From NCBI RefSeq assembly GCF_037975245.1, contig NC_092576.1, forward strand, positions 446,501-510,500: a DNA stretch of 64,000 bases, in the 5' to 3' direction. This DNA comes from Apostichopus japonicus. Its lineage: Eukaryota; Echinodermata; Holothuroidea; Aspidochirotida; Stichopodidae. Position numbers and translations under genes: made by a program. The notes beneath the pieces were generated by a model. That model was not told where the DNA came from, did no database searches, and worked only from the letters and a program-made list of their open reading frames with translations. Within the stretch, counting starts at the first letter, position 1. Each line of letters starts with the position of its first letter. Shown here one piece after another: positions 47,201 to 61,199 of this stretch.

Positions 47201-50100
47201 TATCCATCCATCCGTCAACCCACCCATCCATCCATCCACCCACCAGGGACCAAACATTGGATTGATAACCATTCTTAACCAAAATGTGTTGACAAATAAT
47301 ATTGCTCTTAAAATAAATGTCGACAAACACGGCAGGTAAAGTTCAGGGATTTGACCCTGGTAAATTTATCGATGGTCAATCCATGCGTTGCTTCTAAAGT
47401 CATATTTACAACGGTATTAAAGAGTTTTACTTTATGTTGACCTCAAATAACCTTTGAACTCTATCAAGTTCAGTAGAGTTATTCTCTTTTCTACAGAATT
47501 ATAATATGAAGTTCAACGACGTTGTCCTTGAGTTATCCCCTTTACCAGGTTTTCGGTCTGTGACATCTGCTGACCTCAAGTGACCTTTAATCTCTACAAA
47601 TTTCATTAGGGTTATTGAACTTATTAGGAAAAACCCGCCCAATTGCTATCAAGTTCAGCAATGATGTAGTTTTGGTTATCATATTTACAAACAGTGTCAC
47701 ATGAGTAAACACAGGCGCCTTCACGACCGTATAGACTTCGTATGTCTCCGGCAAAGAACAAGGAAAAACACAAAACATCTAGGGCTGGTATAAATGTTTT
47801 CATAAATATCTCAAGTTATGAACAAAGTGTCGTCAAATGATTTCATATAATTTATTTTGTTTCTCTATAACAATAAACACATATCATTGGTGAAGTTGTA
47901 TATAAGGTATAAGTGTGAAAAGACGTGTTATAAGAAACATAAGACATGTGTATACATTTAACATCATAAATGAACATAATAAAGTGAGATGGTAAATGAC
48001 GAACACTGAAAGCTGCCAGGATAATTTCACAATATTTACAATCCCTTGATATCTTTCGTTTTTTTTTTATTGGCTCTGATATAGCATCATGTGACCATTC
48101 ATTAACATGAACAAATACCTAGAAACACATAATTTTGGAGGGATTAGAGACAGTCGGTTATTACTAAGCAACGTGTTGCACTATGTCACTTTCACGGACA
48201 TTCACGAAGCATACCATGTACGCTATTCCTTATAGTACTGATAGTTAATGCACTTTCCAATGATCTAATATTGACATAATACTTCCAGTGGATATTCCAT
48301 GCTTTGAATTTTCAATGTTCAGCAAATTTGGATATTTTTGATATGCAGAATCCCTCTCCAGACCACCTTTCATTCTTATAGAACGAATAAATTTGCCTCA
48401 GTATTGTCAAGGTGGTCTATGAGTGAATATTTTTAAAGTTACATGTATTTGCTAAAGCCCACAATTTTTCTAAATTTATATGAGATGATTGGGCCAAGCA
48501 ATTATGGTTAGCATGTGCAGTCTAGGCCTCTATTATTCCTGATGATGAGCTGTAGCAACATCGTTGACTTTGTCTATCTGCGTTGAGCCTAGTTGAACAA
48601 CCCAATCCAAATCAGCACATCCTCTAAGAAAAGTACAGTATAAAAATTGAATGCTTCAGCAGTTCAAGCATTAATCTAGAACTTTGGAGATTTTGTTAAA
48701 GGCCTTACGACTCGGTCCGAATAACATTACAACTGTACCACTAATTCTGACATCAATCAATCATCATACGCGTGGTATAAAAAGTAGCTACAGACCTTGA
48801 CTAAACTTGTAAATAAAGGACCGAGATACAAGAATAAAGTGACAATCTTCCCAAGTGATCTGATCTTTACATCTTTACAATATGAAATGGCCTCGGCTAT
48901 CAGCCTAAAAGTACGGACGATGTGTAGTAACACTAAGGCATATGGCAAGATTTTACTCTTTAAATTATTGTTTATTGACATACAGGCATCTAACCTATCT
49001 TACACCATAGGCATGCAAAGCAAACCAGTAACGAGCAAAGAGCAAATTATTACTTAAATTCATCAACGATGTTTTATAGTAACGTTCAGCCGCTATTGGC
49101 CAATAACAGGCAGACTAAAGCAACATACATAATACCCTAGAAAATTACCACGATACGCTTCAATATCCTTCCCTATCCCTCATTTTGAAAGTATGTAGTG
49201 TTACTTTTAATTATATTAGAAGGAAAATATTGAAATTGATTTAATCAATTACTTTTAAGTGTCAATAAACTTGCGATAATGAATACAGTGGAATTTTGAT
49301 CATCGTGTTGTACTTTAAATCAATTAAGATTTAAACTTACTGACAACTTGCGATTGGTTGAGTCTTGTGCAAAGACAACGTAGGACTTGTGACCACACAC
49401 TGATGTGCTCATGTATATGGATTGTTCTAAGAACAGCATAATGAACGCCCTAACCACGACTGGTTTAAGCTGTTACAGCGATTAGCTGATTTGTCTGGTG
49501 TTAATACAAGAGTTTCTATAAGGAAATTATCGATTCGGCCGACCGCACACTATCAATCTGAACGGGACTCGCAACCGTCGTGACCTGGTATATAATGGAT
49601 AGTCGGTCAGTACAATCGTGTGGTGAAGACTACGATCAATTGCCCCCAAAACATACTGGTTTGGGATTTACGTGACACTTGTCCCCGAATTAACATATGC
49701 GCTCTCATATCTACATAAATTGACAATTGTTAGCACTGTGCCCCACTTCTGTGACACATCCTACTTACTCCTCCTTCAGGATCTACCCAAAAAGGCGACA
49801 AAAACCATAAGTACGAAAGAGTGGGTGGATTAAAGTGAAGAAAAAACAAACAGTTGAATCCCCGCGGTCGAGCGAGATCCTCACCAGTTGAGCACGGAGA
49901 GATGGATGAGAGTGTTAGGTGAAACGATATCTAACTATCGTTTGACATGAGATGACAGTTGCAGATCTCTCAAATAACTTATACATGCAAACGAACTACT
50001 CGCTTTAGAATACTCGGTTCAAAGTTTCAGTCGGTATCGTATATTCCACTGTATTTCGTATCTCCTTAATATGGAGGTGGGCGTGGGGGAGAATGGTTAG
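47201..50100. other. no recognised gene
   Basis: Contains a short CCATC tract (47203-47243), a region with repeated tgacctcaa-type words (47420-47600), and unassigned AT-rich DNA. Confidence 0.45.
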
Positions 50101-51430
50101 TTTCGTGGCTTGTATACCCCAAACCAGAAAGTTTTGTTCAATTTACTTTGCCCCTCTCTTACCTGTTTCCGACTCTCCGTCGGAGTAGCACTTCTGCGGT
50201 GGTGAGCGGTACAACCGACGGGAGCTACCCTAAGGAACTCTCAACAACGTGCGAGGCCGCCTTTAATATGTCTTCCAGTGGAACAAATGGGGCCAGTGCT
50301 TTAGAAGAGACTGGACCTCTGAGATCGTGTGCTCGAAATATGAGGCATGGGGGAGAATCAACTGTACCAGACACCTGGAGATAATGTCCTAGGACACTGA
50401 TGAGTATGAGGTGTCCGGGAGGATGAAAAGTTTGGTCGATGTGGTAAAGGCTTTGCCCTCTCGAGCTATCACGAGAGGGCTTAGACCGGCCATCACAAGT
50501 TGTCTCTAGCTCTAATGCATAACAAATGAGCGATTCTTGGTAAGGCTTGGTTCTTAGGAAAATCGGCGCATTATACGACCCCTATGCGTATCGAATCGTA
50601 TGTGGTCTTCCGACAGGGAGAGAGCGTGGAGACAACCCTCATTGCAACGTCAAGGTTACGTAATAGCAGTTGGCCATGCCGTGTAGGATTGCGACGATAA
50701 CTTTTTTGACCCCATTGTGGTATAATTGTCGAAACTTTGTAAACAGCAGAGATCGCGCAGCGATACAGCGTGATTGTTGATGGAATAGGTGCATGACAAA
50801 ATATGTCAGATGATTGACATACGTTGAACGCTGAATAATCTGACGAACCGAGCACTACTCGTAGAACCTTTAGAGTCTGGCAGTTAGTACGCTTGCGCCA
50901 TATCTTTGTTCTAGGAAGCCATGAGGGCCATTTAGTCAGGTCGATCGATCGTGATATAAGACTCTTCACTTGGTATGTGAAAAGAAGCGGCGAATCCGGG
51001 ACACTCACTGGAATATCATTACGTGGACTCATCAGCAGAAGGAACCAGGGATTCCGGTGAGATTTTTTCAGAAGAAGTCTCGAGGAATTGGGTTTCAGCA
51101 GAACTCTGTGGATCAGGCATGAAAAGCGAACTCTTAGATCTCCTCCGATACAATGGCTAAAGCTTCCGTTGCTCACGCTTGTGGGCAATACGTTCTCGAG
51201 CCGAATATCGGAATTTTGGCATTGTCGGCTGATGCATAGAGATGAGATCGATGTGCAGAGAGCCAAGCAGGTTTAACAGTTTCGCACAAGTAAATGGCGA
51301 CAGGTTCCACTCGGGCTGGGCATCTGTGATTCGGTTGTCCGTCCCCGCATTGTGGTATACTCTGGTGATCTGACAAAACTACATCCGGTTGTATCATTTC
51401 ATTGTGCTACTCTTTGTCTCTAGAATGTAG
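50100..51430. other. higher-GC block with long antisense open frame, unidentified
   Basis: Base composition is less AT-rich than its surroundings. An uninterrupted 231-codon minus-strand frame (51266-50571) begins MALCTSISSLCISRQ. No domain is recognised, though TLKVLRVV and a Trp-Pro pair recall parts of BEL/Pao-type polyproteins too weakly to claim. A hairpin (cctctcg-agctatca-cgagagg) lies near 50457. Possibly an old retroelement. Confidence 0.35.
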
Positions 51431-51439
51431 CAACAACAA

Positions 51440-51658
<219 letters not shown>

Positions 51659-51678
51659 ATAATATACTTAACTAAACT

Positions 51679-51742
51679 ATCATCATACTGCTACTCGGAG
51701 TTTCACGTGTGCGGCTCGCGCACCGATCATCAGCCTGATGAT
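51679..51742 (-). ncRNA. hammerhead ribozyme-like motif, left arm (opposite strand)
   Basis: Mirror image of the right-arm motif, created by the palindrome, so each strand carries one complete motif. Confidence 0.65.
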
Positions 51743-51789
51743 CGGTGCGCGAGCCGCACACGTGAAACTCCGAGTAGCAGTATGATGAT
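51726..51789 (+). ncRNA. hammerhead ribozyme-like motif, right arm
   Basis: CTGATGA (51735-51741), stem II with GTGCG/CGCAC, GAAA (51764-51767), stem III A-CT-CCG-AG-T and GTA (51774-51776). Stem I forms from GC/GC at the core plus ATCATC (51726-51731) with GATGAT (51784-51789). All core positions fit the consensus apart from the U-U first pair of stem II. Confidence 0.7.
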
Positions 51790-51871
51790 AGTTTAGTTAA
51801 GTATATTATGTGATATTCTAGCTCTGCCTTGGCATAGAGCACTCTTTGTGAATATTGACCAACATTCTATG

Positions 51872-51874
<3 letters not shown>

Positions 51875-51951
<77 letters not shown>
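51875..51951. repeat. (TA)n microsatellite
   Basis: TA tract about 60 bp beyond the palindrome. Confidence 0.95.
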
Positions 51952-51957
<6 letters not shown>

Positions 51958-53600
51958 TGATCTACAGTACTGTATGTAGCCGGGTACACGTACTGTTCAG
52001 TTCATCATATACAGCTAGCTAGCTAGCTAGCTTGCCGAGTCGTAACGCTCGTACGTACTACATGCTAGGAAGTTGAGTGTAACAACTCCCCGCTCGTACA
52101 CACACATATACTTATACAGAAATATCTTGGTATAGGTGCATATAGAGCCGGGACACAGTCTACTCGAAATACACATCGAAATTGTTTCTAGCTCTACAAA
52201 GCAACGTAGGACTAGGAAAATGAACTGAAACAAGACGGCAAATCTCTCTGGTAGATTCTTTCGAAAACTAGAGAGCGCTGAAGGAGGTCGGTGGTTACAA
52301 TCCCGCAATCAAGGTAACATAAGCCTAGGTAAGTCAAATAACTTTCATTACCGATTCAACTACGAAAAGGATGTTGATGGCCTAGCTACAAACACTGTAG
52401 GCTAGGCCTGCAACGTTAGTTAGGCTCTACAAGTAACATAACACAGTGCAGAGGTGAACCTTCAATGTGTAAAAATTACCCACATGTCCGACACTACAAA
52501 ATATAACAGGTCATTCCAAGTAGTGCATATAACAACTCCCTTAGCGTTCTCCAATTACATAAACATCTAGGCCAATACAGCATTTCACAGTCATTTTACT
52601 ATGATTGAGGTGAAACAGTACCTTCACTGCCTGAGCCCCACCCCTCCCCCCCCCTCACACACAATGGTACAACCCTTAATCAGACGGAATCAGAAGTTGG
52701 AGAAAAAATAGAGGGCGTCTGACATTAATTGCTTGGCTGGATTCATTGTGTAGCCCCTTTCAGTGAAAGTGAAACCGATAATTTTGCCTCGCTGCTCTAT
52801 TTTATCGATGATTGTTTGGTAAAGGGTATTAAAGAGTTTCCTGTTTTTTTCAGTCACGAATTTTTTTAACAAGTTGGTTATGCTAATCCGGCAGTAGGAT
52901 ATACATTATCTTTGATATTCTATATTCGCGATAGTAAAACAGTTTCTCCCGGAATCTGCCGGATTTAGATATTCGATATCGGGAATAAAGTAAAGAAATA
53001 TATCCAGTGATTGTTAGTTCACTTCCAAGAGCAAAGAGCATAATCTCGGCGTTTCATACTAAGGTTCCTTTGAATATCACAACAGTATTTTGTTAATTAC
53101 GATTTGCGAGAGTACTTTCACGATCTTTGATTAATATTTTTACTTTGTTGTACTTTACTTGTATGTAAACTTTGTGTACATTACAGTACGGTACATGGAA
53201 CTCCAATGGAATTGCATGACCCTGCGGGGTCATATCTGATGGGTGATACACGGTGTAGATTTTTTACCTCGGTAAAATCGCGAAGACAAAGGGCGGATCA
53301 AGTTAGCTAGGTCAGGCGGGCGGGAACTTGATCAGACGGTGTATCTAATATGTTTGGACCCGTCTGTCTGGCATATATGGTCGGGTTGGACGTGTGCCTT
53401 ATTAGTATAGGGCATGAAAATACGCCATGATAGGAATTTCCTGCTACACCAACAAAACAAATAGAAAACTTTAGACAGGAGATGTGTTATGAAGATCATT
53501 GGATTCATCGATAAATATCAAATGCAACCAACTAAAAAGTAGCACGTAACTTTACCCCGAATGAATGAATTAAATCCAGAAAAAATCCAGAAAATTAAAA
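51952..53600. other. no recognised gene
   Basis: Includes a short (CTAG)n-like run at 52014-52032. A 60-codon minus-strand frame at 52872-52690 (FVTEKNRKLFNTLYQ) looks protein-like but has no supporting splice or family evidence. Confidence 0.4.
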
Positions 53601-53639
53601 AAAAATTGCGAGGCAGAACATTTTATTAACATTAACAAT

Positions 53640-55145
53640 TTGAACAGTCACTCTATTTTTTATTTATCCAATAACTTAAGAAGAAATTTTAAAAATAGTC
53701 AATTTAAGTATAAAACCCCCAAAAAAGTAGCAGGATATGATAACTTTAAACCTCATATTGTTAGACAAGTTATACCTTTTATTGTTGAACCTCTGACGCA
53801 CATCTGTAATATTTTATTCAATATTGGCATATTTCCAGAAAAACTGAAGATTGCCAAAGTTATACCAACATTTAAGAAGGGAGACACTAGTGGCTATAAT
53901 AATTACCGCCCTATATCTTTGCTATCATGTTTTTCTAAAATTATTGAACGCCTTATGTTTAATCGTATTTATAGCTTTCTTATCAAATACAATATTTTGT
54001 GTAAAGAACGGTATGGTTTTCGCCCTGACCATTCAACTGAACTCGCTTTGGCAGATGCCATTGACAAATTGTATATTGACCATAAAAAACATGTATTGGC
54101 GTCTTCCTTGATCTTTCAAAAGCTTTTGACACTATCGACCGCAACATTTTATTTGAACAAATTATCCTTCTTTGTTATCAGAGGAACCACGCTTAACTGG
54201 CTAGACAGCTATCTTTCTAATAGATATCAATATACCTCATATAAGAACTCAAAATCTGAACTTGCTAAAATCACTTGTGGGGTACCACAAGGATCTATTT
54301 TTAGCCCCTTATTTATTCATTTTATATGTCGATGACATTGCCAAGTCTCTAAAATCGCAAACATTACATTACATTACGTTACTGTTTCTAATGAATTAAG
54401 TAAATTCTATGATTCGTTCACTAATAAACTATCTATTAACTTTGAGAAAACTAATTATATTGCTTTCAACACTGATAGAAAATGCATTGGGACAAAGACA
54501 TAATAATGAGCGGTAAAATCATTAATCATGTAACTACTAAGAAGTTTTTAGGTGTTGATATTGACTATAATTTATCATGCGCAACCACATATCATCGATC
54601 TGTAACAAAGTCGCAAGAAATATTGGAATACTCTCATAATTGAAGCATTACTTCCCACATATATTATACTCAGAACGCTTTATCAAACTCTGATCTTACC
54701 ACACTTAACATACTGTACAATTATTTGGTCTGGGATACACAATGTTAATATTGAACACCTTAGCAAAGTCCAAAAAGGAGCTATTCGTCACATTACCCAT
54801 TCTGCACCACGGGAACACACTGGTCTGCTATTTAAGAAACTAGACTTGCTTAAACTTGATGATATCATCAAAATGAAGCTTGCGGCTTTTGCTTACAAAT
54901 CATGGAATGAGTTATTGCCGGAACATTTCCACAGTTTTATTAATAGTAACAACACTTTTTATCACTATCAAACGAGACATACTTATCATGCACATCGTAA
55001 TTTTTACCGTACCACTATAGGAACTTATAGCTTTCGTAACTGTTTAATTAAAACATGGAATTCCCTTTCAGATAATATCAAGACCAAAAAGTCGTTGAGT
55101 TTATTTAAGAAGTATTTAAGAAAATACCTCATCACAATATACTAA
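53640..55145 (+). mobile_element. LINE reverse transcriptase, degenerate, 5'-truncated
   Basis: Reverse-transcriptase blocks are in order: LKIAKVIPTFKKGDTSGYNN with YRPISLLSCFSKIIE (53850-53955), YGFRPDHSTELA, a shifted DLSKAFDTIDRNI at about 54100, KITCGVPQGSI (about 54270), the catalytic YVDD at 54325-54336 in another frame, then the C-terminal region LPHLTYCTIIWSG (about 54695) and FRNCLIKTWNSLSDNIKTKK before the stop at 55143-55145. At least three frame shifts and stops. The endonuclease domain is absent. The blocks fit the Jockey/CR1/L2-like LINE group. It is inactive. Confidence 0.88.
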
Positions 55146-57182
55146 TACGGTCTTTATGCCATATTTATATATATATTAAGTAATTACATAATGAACTCAA
55201 TTGTTTATGAATTAGTACAATGTTATCCTGTCTAGTTATTACTCCTTAAAGTATCTGTATCACTCTGCTCATTCAACATTCATTACTATTAGAAATAAAA
55301 ATATTATAAATAACGTCATAGTACAAAGAAAGAAATAAAAACATCATCTCATCCGACCTGAAGGAAAATATAAATCCATTACCACGTTGCATTGATTTCG
55401 AATGATTTAAATAACAATAGATACATAGACTAATAACACTCTTTGCTCTATTTGTTAAACCAAACAAAAAGACACAACCACAAAATGAAACTGGTCGAAA
55501 GTTGTGAAGGAAAGAAAAATTTATACCCGATTAGAGAGGAATCTGAACTATCACATTAATTTAGTACTCTGTAGTCCCCTAGATTCAAGGCATTCAACAA
55601 TAAAGGATTACTCAGAATTGTATGAAACTATTTAGAACAATAGTTCACAGTACATGTAGCTTAAAGTCTCCTCAAAATGTTACTTTACTTTACAACCAGT
55701 AAATGTTTTCTTACCGTCATCATCTGCAACAGTGTAGGTTGAGTAGCCAGGAAGGACCCTTTATAAATCACCAACAGTATTGCAAAAGTAAGAAATAAAC
55801 AACATGTTAACTATTTATGTGTCTCCGTGTACACATGTTTGTTAGTAACGGTTACTGTTTAAATTTTATTTTATTATAAAACGTTGTCAAAAAACATCAG
55901 AGAGGAATTAGAAGTGTTAACCGCAAATTTGATCTTCATGATATCCATCTTTTGCTAGAAGAGAATTAGATAACATTAAATCAGTTACAATACAGATTAC
56001 AATACAGACAGTTAAATAAATTAATTTAAATAATTTCCTTTATATTCCTAGCTTGGTACTGATTATCTTGTCCGTTTGCTGTTGGACAACATACTTTAGA
56101 GACAAGTGAAGACATTTGTCCAATGTGAATATAATCGTGTTAGTGGCATATAACAAATTCTTATTTTTATCATCAAGATTGCAAGAGAACTATTAACTTG
56201 GGGATCACCTAGTGAATTCAGAGTCATGTCATTTCCACAAGACTTGTCTTCATCACGCACTGATCTGTGTCAATAGAAGTAAAGACAATTGTCGTGACAC
56301 AAAAGAAAGAAAGTATCACATCTTAATAGTTATACATTTTTAAACTCGGGTGGTTAATTGGTTTAGCCTCTGTACAAATATCACTTTTACTTTCATCATT
56401 ACATTGGCTAAAATAGATACACAGTATCTTAGCAATTTTTTCACTCATTACAGTAGTAGCCACCAAAAAGGGGAAAAACATAGAAGAGATTAAGACAATG
56501 AAAAAATGACATCATTTAATTTTTAGTTGATTGTAGACTTATTTGCTTCTTTTACATGCAAGACGTCATGTTTCTAGCTGTTTCCTCGAGCTGTGGATAT
56601 ATTGCAGGTACTAAAATAATTAAGTTTCATCATCCTACACAATTAAATAATATTAATAGTTATAATTAAATATTGCTAAAAGCGACATGAATTATTTAAA
56701 AAGACACAGCATTTAAATTGCTCCTCTATACTCCTTACATACAATAGGGATGGCATAATATATCGGAGGTAATCGATAGTATCGGAGTTAGTCGATGAAA
56801 GTATCATAACAAAATCTGAAATTAATCTGTTTGAAACATGATGAGATGGTAAAAAAGACTCACGTTACTGAAATAGTTCTTCTCCTCAGGAACACTGTAA
56901 ATAGAAAATTATACCTGCATTGATCATCGATTATAGTAAATAAACCCTTATAATAGCTCAACTTCGGTAAAATGGCCGTTACGATGAAAATGCAGATTTT
57001 ATGCAGCTTTATTAACACGTTCGAACATAAAGCTCTTTGATAAAATATAAATACTATTTATCAGTAGATGTAACAGTAGTTACGTCCTTCTTCTATATCT
57101 CTACGAGCTTAAAATATTCGATTTAGCTTTTGTAAATATAATTGTTATCTATGTCTTTTACCCAATGTTGTAATGAACTTAC
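55146..57182. other. downstream part of the Ig receptor locus, exons not resolved
   Basis: Minus-strand donor-like sites near 56868 (gtgagt) and 55716 (gtaaga) follow short open pieces that could be cytoplasmic exons of the receptor, but none is certain. Confidence 0.3.
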
Positions 57183-57305
57183 CCCTTTTAAGTACACACG
57201 CGAGAGTTGACGCGAAAATGAAACAAATGGTGCTAATGATTGCAATCTGTAATGTTCTTTCTACAATTGAGACTTCTACAGATGATAATTGTGTTTTATC
57301 GTTTG
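57183..57305 (-). CDS. transmembrane exon of the Ig receptor locus
   Basis: Acceptor tttccttttcag, donor AAAAGG|gtaagttc, 123 nt, phase 1 at both ends. Short extracellular linker, about 20 hydrophobic residues, then a basic stop-transfer KRG. Confidence 0.6.
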
Positions 57306-57757
57306 CTGAAAAGGAAACGAAACTGACTGGAATTAGTATTATACACATACAAAACTCAGTACTTGGCACTAATTTAATAAGTGTAACTGTTTGGAAATCT
57401 TCTCCCTATTATTGCTTAGGATATTTGGTGACAAGACATGTGATGGTAAAGTATACATTTGTATATATATATGGGTACAGTGAGCCTAGTTGGTTTCTGG
57501 CCTATGGTGAGACCAAAACGTCAAAGCGTATACACTGTCTTGCAATTAACATTGTCTCACAAATTTATAATAACTTTACTGTTTAATTGTTTTTGCTTCA
57601 TTATTAAGATCGCGTTATTTAAATTATATCATAGCAAAGAAAGAAAAAGAGTCGGAAATTTGTCTTGTTATTTTTGTTTTGGTTATATGAAGTGAATTCC
57701 TCTCATTAGTTTTGTCAAATGTTAACCAACATAATGGATAAGATGTTTAAGCTTTAC

Positions 57758-58077
57758 CAAAAGTATGAAGGTGGATCCCAATGTTTTCTTGAATTAAAAT
57801 ATCCTCTACGATTTGAACACATGTTATGGTTCCATTAACGGATGCTGGATGCAATTGAAGTGTCGACAGACAGTGTATTCGATAACTGCATTGTAGCAGA
57901 GTCATTCTTCATGTCGAACTTTACACTCGGTAGGTAGTAGTTTTCTATGTTTTCAACAGTCCAATGAATATTATTCAATGGTCTTGATTTCAGGACGTAG
58001 CAGGAGATGTTCGATATCTTGCCTTCTTTGACAAAGTAATGTTCACCATCGGTGACTTTCATATCATCAACCAGCAT
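57758..58077 (-). pseudogene. Ig-like exon C, frame-shifted
   Basis: VTDGEHYFVKEGKISNISCY and NIHWTVENIENYYLP resemble exon B. After SNTLSVDTS the frame shifts to HPASVNGTITCVQIVE, which reaches a phase 1 donor at 57758. The acceptor is uncertain (a weak ttgag before 58077). Confidence 0.6.
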
Positions 58078-58509
58078 CTCAAATTACCTAAGAGGCACTG
58101 ATCACAAAACGGATAAAATACGTGAACTTTAAAATCAGATTAAGTTTTGCTTTATAGAAAAAATATCCTACAAAAACTGCAATCCTTACCCAGTAAAGAG
58201 ATTTACCAAAGATATGACATAACATATGCCGCATCGTAGAATTGTATGTAAGTACATAGTCACTAGAATTTCAAATGAATGAGGTATCAAAGTCTTAGCG
58301 GCATAACGTTTAGTGGTAAATATTTCAACAGAGAATGTAAGCAGTGTTTTAGAACACAATGTTTAAACTATTGTAGTCTGTTCCAATGTTTAAATTGTAA
58401 TTATATTGATCATTCAACCTGCGAAATTTGTCATGATATCACATACGGAAGAAACATCAATCTGTCATCCTCTATTTTTCATGATTGCATCCTGAAATAA
58501 TATCCTTAA

Positions 58510-59340
58510 AAGTGGTGGAGTGACAGTTATCTCAAAATCTGGACTACCCCTTTGAATTGATTGAACAAAACAAAATTAAATCATTGGAATCACTCGAACT
58601 TAAATTGTGGTCATCCTTATCATCTATCTCCCTTGTCATTGTTTATAGACCGCCAACATCTGGATGTTCATTTCCTAAGTTTTTAGATGAATTCAACATC
58701 TTGTGGACTCGTATATGCTTACCTCTTCCAAGCTTGTCATCACTGGTGACTTCAGCATTCATGTTGACAACCTTGCTGACAATGATTCCAAGCGCTTTTT
58801 TGGAACTATTATCATCGAATGATCTTTACTAATATATTCTGAATCCTACACATAGGCATGGTCATACTCTTGATTTGATTATATCTCGTGCTTCTAATAA
58901 CCACCTTTTTTCAAATATTCCAGTACAGTATTTTCGAATTATTTATAAAATATTGATTGTCACATATCGCTATTTTGTTAGAACTTTGCTATTCTACTTG
59001 TCAGAACTTCTGCAACCATATCACGCAAATCGCAGTTAAATGAGATCACACAATAAGTTACTTCTGTGTGAAATCGTTCAAATCGATCATGGTGCAAAAA
59101 AAAAATTGCTGCTGCTCTTCTCTGTGGAACAGCCTTCCAGAACATGTAAAACATAGTCCATCTCTTGTTTCTTTTAAACGCTCTCTCAAGACTCATCTCT
59201 ATTTTGGCTTGCATTTTTGTCTTGTACTATGCTTACTGTTTTTTTTGCTGTCGCACTGTTTGTGTCACTGCGCCATGAGCATTTTTTTTACGGATATCGA
59301 CGCATTATAAATGTCCATTATTATTATTATTTATTTAATA
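58510..59340 (+). mobile_element. L2/CR1-like LINE fragment (endonuclease part joined to 3' end)
   Basis: SLELKLWSSLSSISLVIVYR then PP, and in another frame LVITGDFSIHVDNLADNDSK, then PTHRHGHTLDLIISRASNNH, are AP-endonuclease blocks. From about 59110, LWNSLPEHVKHSPSLVSFKR and SLKTHLYF form the C-terminus, and (ATT)n at 59319-59333 is the 3' tail. The reverse-transcriptase part is deleted. Confidence 0.85.
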
Positions 59341-59801
59341 GTGGTGAGCTCTGTTTTTACTTTGTTTCCCACTTACATTATATATTACTATAAATATGCC
59401 AGTTGATATTACATCAAAAGTTGTAATTTTATTTTCATACAACTCCTCCGATTGAAATGAATAAGATAGGAATGCTTTATAACCCCTAAACGACAGCAGC
59501 CGCGAAGATTTAAGGCCAATGTTTATCTCATTACTGTCTATTCAAATATACCTGTATGCGTCAGATTTGGTTGTACAAATTAACTAATGCTAAGGTAAAA
59601 CATCAGGTATATAGTCGCTGCCATGTCAAATCACAGCAAATACAGAAAGTGCATCACAATATTGAATATTAAATGTCGATATTTCTTAGTCTTTTAATTT
59701 GGCAAAATACAAGTGTGATATCTCGAAAATTTAACGACATGTTTTAACTTTATGTTTTGGTTACCCTCAATATTTCTTCATCATTAACAACAAAGGCTTA
59801 C

Positions 59802-60102
59802 CGTGGTCAAAGAAGAGAACCTCTGTGTGCTCTCGATTAGTGAAAACAGTTGAACATCGAACACATCATAAGTTCCATTAGTTGTTGGAGGATGGAACAA
59901 ATCTTAGAGTGGATGTTAGAGATTTTATTCTTGGCTACGTCCTCAAATACATCTTCGACGTTCCTCGGCTGAATTCTTTCATTATTGACCAACCACTGTA
60001 GAGCAGTGGTAGGTTTAACACCAATAACATAGCAGGACACGTCCAACGTCTCGTTCGTCTCGATACGGAAGTAATGTTCATCGGATAATGTATAATTTCC
60101 AA
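59802..60102 (-). pseudogene. Ig-like exon B, frame-shifted
   Basis: Acceptor ttttactttcaag, donor ccacg|gtaagc. VGNYTLSDEHYFRIETNETL then DVSCYVIGVKP and LQWLVNNERI. After KNKISNI the frame changes; NGTYDVFDVQLFS in another frame continues the domain. Length is 301 nt, not a multiple of three. Confidence 0.65.
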
Positions 60103-60339
60103 CTTGAAAGTAAAACAGTCTTGGAGGGACTAAGTAAGAAATGAACATGCACTAGGTTATTTGATATCTGAAGACGAAACCGAAGATTTCACAATGGAGG
60201 ACAAACACGTTACGTGCATTGTTAAAATGAAATACATTTTCGTCATACTTAGTGCAAGAATTTCTAAAACCTTCGAATCTTAGTTACAATTAAACGTATA
60301 TAACATAAAGCAAACATAAATTAAGCACTTTACAAGACC

Positions 60340-60342
<3 letters not shown>

Positions 60343-60414
<72 letters not shown>

Positions 60415-60508
60415 CAAATATATAAATATATATATAAATATATATATAAATATATATATAAAAAATATAAAGATATATAGAGATATATATAAAGATATAT
60501 ATATATAT

Positions 60509-60558
<50 letters not shown>

Positions 60559-60564
60559 GTTCCA

Positions 60565-60641
<77 letters not shown>

Positions 60642-60655
60642 TTGTTTGGAACCTC
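60343..60655. repeat. (TA)n complex with inverted arms
   Basis: TA tracts with AAATA, AGATA interruptions. agaggttccaaacaaatata (60555 on) is mirrored by tatatttgtttggaacctct (to 60656) across a TA core, a potential cruciform. Confidence 0.9.
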
Positions 60656-60674
60656 TGGACATGCAATCAGCGTT

Positions 60675-60775
60675 CATAGGCTAGTTGTTAGAGGTCCGCA
60701 TATATAGCGAGAGGCCCGGGTTCAAATCCCGGATGAATCAGAAGTTGTTGACTATTCTGGATTTACCAACTCACT
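60675..60775 (+). mobile_element. tRNA-derived SINE fragment
   Basis: A box TAGGCTAGTTG (60677), B box GGGTTCAAATCCC (60718-60730), then gaatcagaagttgttgacta and ggatttaccaactcactaca, comparable to the fragment at 47.1 kb. Follows a TA microsatellite like the other two copies. Confidence 0.65.
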
Positions 60776-61199
60776 ACAATTTCAATTTGCAAAGGCATGA
60801 TGCCTCTATTTTTCCGTTCTCGCGTGGATTAACTCGGTTTGTGCGATAACGTACAAAACGAATTCGCCATTGCCCCTAAATGATGAAGCTCTTTGCGAAT
60901 GATAAAGTATCCTGTCAGTCCAAAATATTATAAATTGTGCATTTATAGACATATAATTATTAGAAGTCAACTAGATTGAACCTTAACTTAGTCTACTACG
61001 TACGTTGAAGAAATATTATATTTACAAAAAAAGTAATTTTAAAGTATAAAATATCATCATAGTTTAAATTGATATTTAAATAGTACAATAATTATTGTTA
61101 AATTAAATAGTAATAAAAACAGATTGATGGTCGATGAAAGAGCCAACCAAGTGAACTGCTGTAGATAATTTAGAAAATTTGCATGTAACATGAACTCAC

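Noticed and set aside
57173-57586. Plus-strand 137-codon frame at 57.2-57.6 kb
   Set aside because: It is antisense to the transmembrane exon, whose splice sites and composition give the better explanation.
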